A stretch of DNA of 19,186 nt from positions 1 to 19,186 of the forward strand of contig JBGAWJ010000021.1 of assembly GCA_044227605.1 (NCBI GenBank), read 5' to 3'. Positions 14,715-19,186 of this stretch are shown in pieces. The stretch is from JAEUKQ01 sp044227605 (GTDB lineage Bacteria > Pseudomonadota > Alphaproteobacteria > JAEUKQ01). A program made the position numbers and the translations under genes. The notes under the pieces were generated by a model that did no database searches, was not told the DNA's origin, and was given only the letters and a program-made list of their open reading frames with translations. The first letter of the stretch is position 1; the number at the start of each line of letters is the position of its first letter.

Positions 14715-15961
14715 AGTTTGAACGTTTAGTGGCCTGGCGTTATCTACGTTCCAGGCGGCAAGAGGGTTTTATTTCCGTTATCACATTTTTATCTTTGCTT
14801 GGCATTTGTTTAGGCGTGGCAACTCTTATTATTGTGATGTCGGTTATGAATGGATTTCGGGGAGAATTATTTAAAAAAATTCTTGGTTTTAATGGGCATT
14901 TGTTTGTGATGGAAACAAATCAATACCCTATTACAGATTATGCCAATTTGGCAGAACAGTTTTCAAAATTGCCAAGCATTGTTGCTGCAACCCCCATGAT
15001 TGAAAATGGGGCGATGGTGACTTCGGAATATAATATCGATTTTGCAAGAATTAGGGGTATTCGATTAACTGATTTAAAGAAACGCTCTTTCATCAATGAT
15101 AACATTATTATTGGTAGCATTGAACAATTTGAACGTCAGGGTGGTGCGGTGATCGGCTACAAATTGGCTAACCGATTGGGGTTGTCTGTGGGTGATTTTA
15201 TTACCCTGATCTCACCGCAGAACCGTGACACGGTAATCGGCAATGTACCTCGCATAAAATCATACCCCATTGTTGCTGTCTTTAATGTTGGGATGTCCCA
15301 GTATGACAGTAATTTTGTTTTAATCCCTTTGGAAGCGGCACAGCTGTACTTTTCGCGCAATCAACAGGTTGATTATATTGAGATTGTAACCGATAACGCC
15401 GATGAAGTTGGCCAGCCCAAAAGGGAAATTCAGCAATATCTTCACGCCCACAACTTAAATTATCAGATTGAGAGCTGGCAAGAACGGTATGGAGAGTTTT
15501 TAGGTGTACTCGATGTTGAAAAAACAGTGATGTTTATTATTTTATTTCTGATTATTATCGTGGCTTCTTTTAACATTATTTCAAGCCAAATTATGATGGT
15601 TAAAGATAAACGTCAGGAAATTGGAATCCTTAGGACATTAGGGGCAACCAAAAGATCTATTTTAAGCATATTTTTAATAAACGGGGCCAGCACTGGAATT
15701 TTAGGGGTTGGCACGGGGTTTATTTTAGGGGTTTTATTCGTTGAAAACATTGAAAGGATCCGGCAATGGGTACAAAGCATTTTGGGAACAGAATTATTTC
15801 CGGATACTTTTTATTTTCTTTCGCAATTGCCGGCAGTACTTGATTGGAAACAAGTATTGTTAATTGTAGGGGTTGCTTTTGGTTTATCGCTTTTGGCTTC
15901 CCTCTATCCCGCGTGGCGTGCTGCCCGTTTAGATCCTGTTCAGGTTTTGCGTTATGAATAA
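14708..15961 (+). CDS. lolC: Lipoprotein-releasing ABC transporter permease, LolC/LolE family (single LolF-type subunit)
   Basis: 417 residues. The N-terminus RLVAWRYLRSRRQEGFISVITFLSLLGICLGVATLIIVMSVMNGFRGEL, seen in three adjoining conserved pieces, is typical of LolC/E and includes the MNGF motif after TM1. A periplasmic MacB-like domain covers roughly residues 50-265. Three more membrane segments lie near 272-295, 318-345 and 378-398, and the end reads YPAWRAARLDPVQVLRYE. With LolD it extracts lipoproteins from the inner membrane for transfer to LolA. Only one permease gene is present, as in many alphaproteobacteria, where a LolC/E hybrid is thought to form a homodimer; hence the name lolC is conventional. 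The TTG start overlaps proS by 7 bp, and the end overlaps lolD by 8 bp. Confidence 0.92.
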   Translation: MLKFERLVAWRYLRSRRQEGFISVITFLSLLGICLGVATLIIVMSVMNGFRGELFKKILGFNGHLFVMETNQYPITDYANLAEQFSKLPSIVAATPMIENGAMVTSEYNIDFARIRGIRLTDLKKRSFINDNIIIGSIEQFERQGGAVIGYKLANRLGLSVGDFITLISPQNRDTVIGNVPRIKSYPIVAVFNVGMSQYDSNFVLIPLEAAQLYFSRNQQVDYIEIVTDNADEVGQPKREIQQYLHAHNLNYQIESWQERYGEFLGVLDVEKTVMFIILFLIIIVASFNIISSQIMMVKDKRQEIGILRTLGATKRSILSIFLINGASTGILGVGTGFILGVLFVENIERIRQWVQSILGTELFPDTFYFLSQLPAVLDWKQVLLIVGVAFGLSLLASLYPAWRAARLDPVQVLRYE

Positions 15962-16646
15962 TAATCAATCCGTCACTGTCTTAGTGGCTGAGGGTGTTGG
16001 ACGCCAGTTTAAACAAATGGCTGAAGTCATCACCGTTATTCGTGATACTAGTTTTTCTATAGCTCAAGGGGAAATAGTTGGTTTGCTTGGACCATCCGGT
16101 TCGGGTAAATCAACCTTACTGCACTTATGCGGTTTATTAGAAAAACCTGACCAGGGGTCAATACAAATTTTAGGTCGATCTGTCAATGAACTGAATGATA
16201 ATCAACGTTCCCTGTTTCGTCAAAACCATTTGGGTTTTGTTTATCAATATCATCATTTGCTGAAAGATTTTTCTGCACTTGAGAATGTTATGATTCCCCA
16301 ATTAATTGCCGGTCACAGTAAGAGAGAAGCCCGAAAAAAAGCAGCTGATTTATTATCGCAAGTTAATCTTTCCCATAGGCTTCATCACCGCCCAGGAAAA
16401 TTATCGGGGGGAGAACAACAACGGGTGGCCATTGCCCGGGCCCTGGTCAACTCACCACAAATCCTGCTTGCGGATGAACCAACTGGAAACTTAGATACAA
16501 AAACCACAGAAGAAGTTTTTTTATTATTAAAGAAGCTTGCAAAAGCCATGAATTTATCTGCTATTATTGCAACACACAATCTTGAGTTAGCCAAACGAAT
16601 GGATCGGATTATGCGTGTGGAAGATGGTGTTATTCATCAATTGTAA
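15954..16646 (+). CDS. lolD: Lipoprotein-releasing ABC transporter ATP-binding protein LolD
   Basis: 230 residues, the normal LolD length. Walker A is GPSGSGKST, the Q-loop region is GFVYQYHHLLKDFSALENV, which is a LolD-type signature, the ABC signature is LSGGEQQRVAIARAL, Walker B is ILLADEPTGNLD, and the H-loop is IIATHNLEL. It powers lipoprotein release with the permease encoded just upstream. ATG 15954 lies inside the permease stop region, so translation is likely coupled. MacB- or FtsE-like ATPases share these motifs, but the partner gene settles the assignment. Confidence 0.95.
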   Translation: MNNNQSVTVLVAEGVGRQFKQMAEVITVIRDTSFSIAQGEIVGLLGPSGSGKSTLLHLCGLLEKPDQGSIQILGRSVNELNDNQRSLFRQNHLGFVYQYHHLLKDFSALENVMIPQLIAGHSKREARKKAADLLSQVNLSHRLHHRPGKLSGGEQQRVAIARALVNSPQILLADEPTGNLDTKTTEEVFLLLKKLAKAMNLSAIIATHNLELAKRMDRIMRVEDGVIHQL

Positions 16647-16673
16647 ATCCCTCAAGCTCCTTGATAATAAAAT

Positions 16674-19186
16674 ATGACCGTTTCTTTTGTTCATTTGCGC
16701 ACACACTCCGCCTATTCCCTGTCTGAGGGGGCGATTAAGATTAAAGATCTGATTGGGTTGGCCAAGAAAAATTCTATGCCCGCCGTTGCCTTAACCGATA
16801 CCAATAATTTATTTGGTGCTATGGAATTCAGTTTAGAGGCAAAAGAAGACGGCATCCAACCACTATTGGGCTGTCAGTTATCGATTGTTACGGAGAAAAA
16901 TTCTGAAACAAAACTTATCAGCAGCGCTATTAATCTAACACCCCATTTAATTTTACTTATTCAAAATGAGGTTGGGTACAAAAACCTCAGCCACTTGGTT
17001 AGCCAGGCTTATATTAACGCGCAGCAGCTTCAAGGACCCGCCGTTTTTTTAGAAGAATTAGTAGGAAAAACAGAAGGAATGATTGCTTTAACAGGCGGAC
17101 CTTCAGGATTAATCGGGCATTTACTGCAATCTAATAATAAGAATAAGGCTGAAGAAATACTATTGCAGTTAAATAAACTCTTCCCAAATCGTTTATATAT
17201 TGAGTTGATGCGCCACGGAATGATCGAGGAAAGCGAAACCGAAGACGATTTCATTGCATTTGCACAACAATATCAAATCCCTCTAGTTGCAACCAATGAA
17301 GCGTTTTTTGGGACATCTCAACTCTATGAAGCGCATGATGCCCTGCTATGTATTGCTGAAGGTGTAACGATTTCAGAGCCTAAACGGCGACGTGTAACGC
17401 CGGATCATTATTTTAAATCCACCCGCCAGATGATGGATTTGTTTTCCGATATTCCTGAAGCATTGGATAATACGGTGGCAATTGCAAAACGGTGTGGCTA
17501 CCTTTTGGAGCCAAGAAAAACTGTTTTCCCGAAGTTTGTCTCTAATTTGGAGAAAGCCCCGGATGAGGTCGTGTTATTAAAAGACAGCGCCCGCGATGGT
17601 CTCAAAATCAGAATGGAGCAGCTGCTCCATTCAACAGAATATCAGAAAAAATTTCTGCCGGAAATATATAGCAAAAGACTGGAATATGAGTTGGATCTCA
17701 TCGTTAAAATGGGGTTTGCAGGATATTTCCTGATTGTTGCAGATTTTATTCAGTGGGCTAAAAAACAACAAATTCCCGTAGGTCCCGGTCGTGGGTCTGG
17801 TGCGGGATCAGTAGTTGCTTGGGCGTTAACTATTACGGATCTTGACCCTATCCGCTGGGGCTTATTGTTTGAACGTTTTTTAAATCCCGAGCGTGTTTCG
17901 TTGCCAGATTTTGATATTGATTTTTGTCAAGATAGACGAGACGAGGTCATTGATTATGTCAGAAAAAAATATGGGTTTGCGCGTGTTGCCCAAATTATTA
18001 CATTCGGTAAGTTACAGGCCCGGGCGGTTTTAAGAGATGTCGGGCGTGTTTTGCAACTGCCATATGGTCAAATCGATAAGCTTTGCAAACAAATTCCTAA
18101 CAATCCAACCAATCCAGTGACTCTTAAACAGGTTCTGGAGATAGATAAGCAACTACAAGAAATTCGCAAGCAAGAAACAGCCGTTGATAAGCTTTTCACC
18201 ATTGCCCTGCAATTGGAAGGACTTTATCGCCACGCTTCAACCCATGCAGCGGGTGTTGTAATCGGCGATCAACCCTTAGAGGAAGTGGTTCCCCTTTATA
18301 GGGATGCAAAATCAAACATGCCTGCCACTCAGTTCAACATGAAATATGTGGAAATGGCCGGACTAATTAAATTTGATTTTCTTGGGCTTAAAACTTTAAC
18401 CATGATTGCCCTTGCTGAATCTTTGATATTAAAGCGAGGAATCAAGGTTGACGTATCTCAAATTTCTCTCAGCGACCATAAAACATATGAAATATTAGGA
18501 AAAGGGGATGCCACAGGGGTTTTTCAATTAGAAAGCGGGGGTATGCGCGACGTTTTAAGAAAATTAAAGCCTGATCGGTTTGAAGATATTATTGCCGTAG
18601 TTGCTTTATATCGGCCGGGGCCCATGGATAATATCCCAAAATATATAGCCTGCAAGCATCAAAAGGAATCACCCGATTACTTGCATCCCATGCTGGAAGG
18701 AATTCTGCGGGAAACTTTTGGTATCATGATATATCAAGAACAAGTCATGCAAATTGCGCAGATACTGGCAGGGTATAGTTTGGGGAAAGCTGATATTCTT
18801 CGTCGAGCTATGGGTAAAAAAATTAAAGAGGAAATGGAAGCACAACGTAAAGATTTTGTTGATGGCGCAAAAATTAATCAGGTTGATCCAACAACTGCCA
18901 CTAGAATATTTGAAGAAGTAAATAAATTTGCAGGTTATGGCTTTAATAAAAGCCATGCGGCTGCTTATGCTTTGATCTCCTACCAAACAGCCTGGTTAAA
19001 AGCAAATTATCCGGTTGAATTTTTTGCAGCTTCCATGTCTTTAGAAATGAATAACACCGACAAATTAAATTTATTTCGCCAAGAGCTCGTAAAAAATAAA
19101 ATTCCTTTGCTACCCCCTGATATTAATTATAGCCATGTGACTTTCACAGTTGAAAAAATCAACAATAAATTTGCTGTACGCTATGC
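16674..19186 (+). CDS. dnaE: DNA polymerase III subunit alpha (5' part, runs off the window)
   Basis: The frame is open from ATG 16674 to the right edge, about 837 codons of an expected 1130-1170. An in-frame TAA at 16668-16670 fixes the start. The PHP domain comes first (FVHLRTHSAYSLSEGAI, then VALTDTNNLFG). The polymerase core follows: GPGRGSGAGS from residue 370, and the catalytic aspartates D414 and D416 in LPDFDIDFC, equal to E. coli D401 and D403. The third is D568 in IKFDFLGLKTLT, equal to D555. YRPGPMDNIPKYI and FNKSHAAAYALISYQTAWLKA are conserved fingers/palm segments. This is the replicative polymerase. It starts 27 bp after lolD, an order common in alphaproteobacteria. No clear ribosome binding site is visible. 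The beta-binding and tau-binding C-terminal parts lie beyond the window. Confidence 0.97.
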   Translation, partial: MTVSFVHLRTHSAYSLSEGAIKIKDLIGLAKKNSMPAVALTDTNNLFGAMEFSLEAKEDGIQPLLGCQLSIVTEKNSETKLISSAINLTPHLILLIQNEVGYKNLSHLVSQAYINAQQLQGPAVFLEELVGKTEGMIALTGGPSGLIGHLLQSNNKNKAEEILLQLNKLFPNRLYIELMRHGMIEESETEDDFIAFAQQYQIPLVATNEAFFGTSQLYEAHDALLCIAEGVTISEPKRRRVTPDHYFKSTRQMMDLFSDIPEALDNTVAIAKRCGYLLEPRKTVFPKFVSNLEKAPDEVVLLKDSARDGLKIRMEQLLHSTEYQKKFLPEIYSKRLEYELDLIVKMGFAGYFLIVADFIQWAKKQQIPVGPGRGSGAGSVVAWALTITDLDPIRWGLLFERFLNPERVSLPDFDIDFCQDRRDEVIDYVRKKYGFARVAQIITFGKLQARAVLRDVGRVLQLPYGQIDKLCKQIPNNPTNPVTLKQVLEIDKQLQEIRKQETAVDKLFTIALQLEGLYRHASTHAAGVVIGDQPLEEVVPLYRDAKSNMPATQFNMKYVEMAGLIKFDFLGLKTLTMIALAESLILKRGIKVDVSQISLSDHKTYEILGKGDATGVFQLESGGMRDVLRKLKPDRFEDIIAVVALYRPGPMDNIPKYIACKHQKESPDYLHPMLEGILRETFGIMIYQEQVMQIAQILAGYSLGKADILRRAMGKKIKEEMEAQRKDFVDGAKINQVDPTTATRIFEEVNKFAGYGFNKSHAAAYALISYQTAWLKANYPVEFFAASMSLEMNNTDKLNLFRQELVKNKIPLLPPDINYSHVTFTVEKINNKFAVRY

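Noticed and set aside
18669..18986. 105-codon minus-strand ORF inside dnaE
   Set aside because: It is antisense to the conserved polymerase core and shows no recognisable domain.

Overview
The window is an AT-rich chromosomal segment from an alphaproteobacterium. The clearest lineage markers are a TrcR/DUF1013 cell-cycle regulator (7981-8565, minus), a short proline-tRNA ligase without the large editing insertion, and the gene order proS, single lolC/E-type permease, lolD, dnaE, which is typical of that class. The genus cannot be fixed from the sequence alone. The mix of catabolic, transport and housekeeping genes does not look like a phage, plasmid or genomic island. I found no insertion sequence, tRNA, rRNA or CRISPR array.

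Layout from left to right. Positions 2-70 may be the last codons of an unidentified plus-strand gene. Two minus-strand genes follow: a stand-alone thiamine-diphosphate enzyme of the AceE/transketolase type (190-2526) and an RlmM-like 23S rRNA 2'-O-methyltransferase (2623-3555). Diverging from them is a tightly packed plus-strand operon (3751-7884). It encodes an isobutyryl-CoA-type acyl-CoA dehydrogenase, 3-hydroxyisobutyryl-CoA hydrolase, 3-hydroxyisobutyrate dehydrogenase, a hotdog thioesterase and the septation/membrane protein YciB. The first three cover three of the four steps from isobutyryl-CoA to methylmalonate semialdehyde in valine breakdown. The methacrylyl-CoA hydratase and the final semialdehyde dehydrogenase are not in the window. 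trcR is convergent with this operon. A 464-bp gap rich in small hairpins separates trcR from a TAXI-type TRAP solute-binding protein and its DUF1850 partner. The TRAP membrane permease that usually follows is absent.

From 13245 down to 10648 on the minus strand lies a complete thiamine-precursor uptake unit: promoter, TPP riboswitch, ATPase (thiZ), permease (thiX) and periplasmic binding protein (thiY). The riboswitch is the most striking element. Its conserved 3' segment is the Shine-Dalgarno sequence of thiZ, and its closing helix P1 contains the thiZ GTG start codon, so aptamer and translation start are physically the same sequence. Diverging to the right is the housekeeping run proS - lolC/E (LolF type) - lolD - dnaE. 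The first three genes overlap by a few bases, and dnaE runs off the right edge after about 837 codons.
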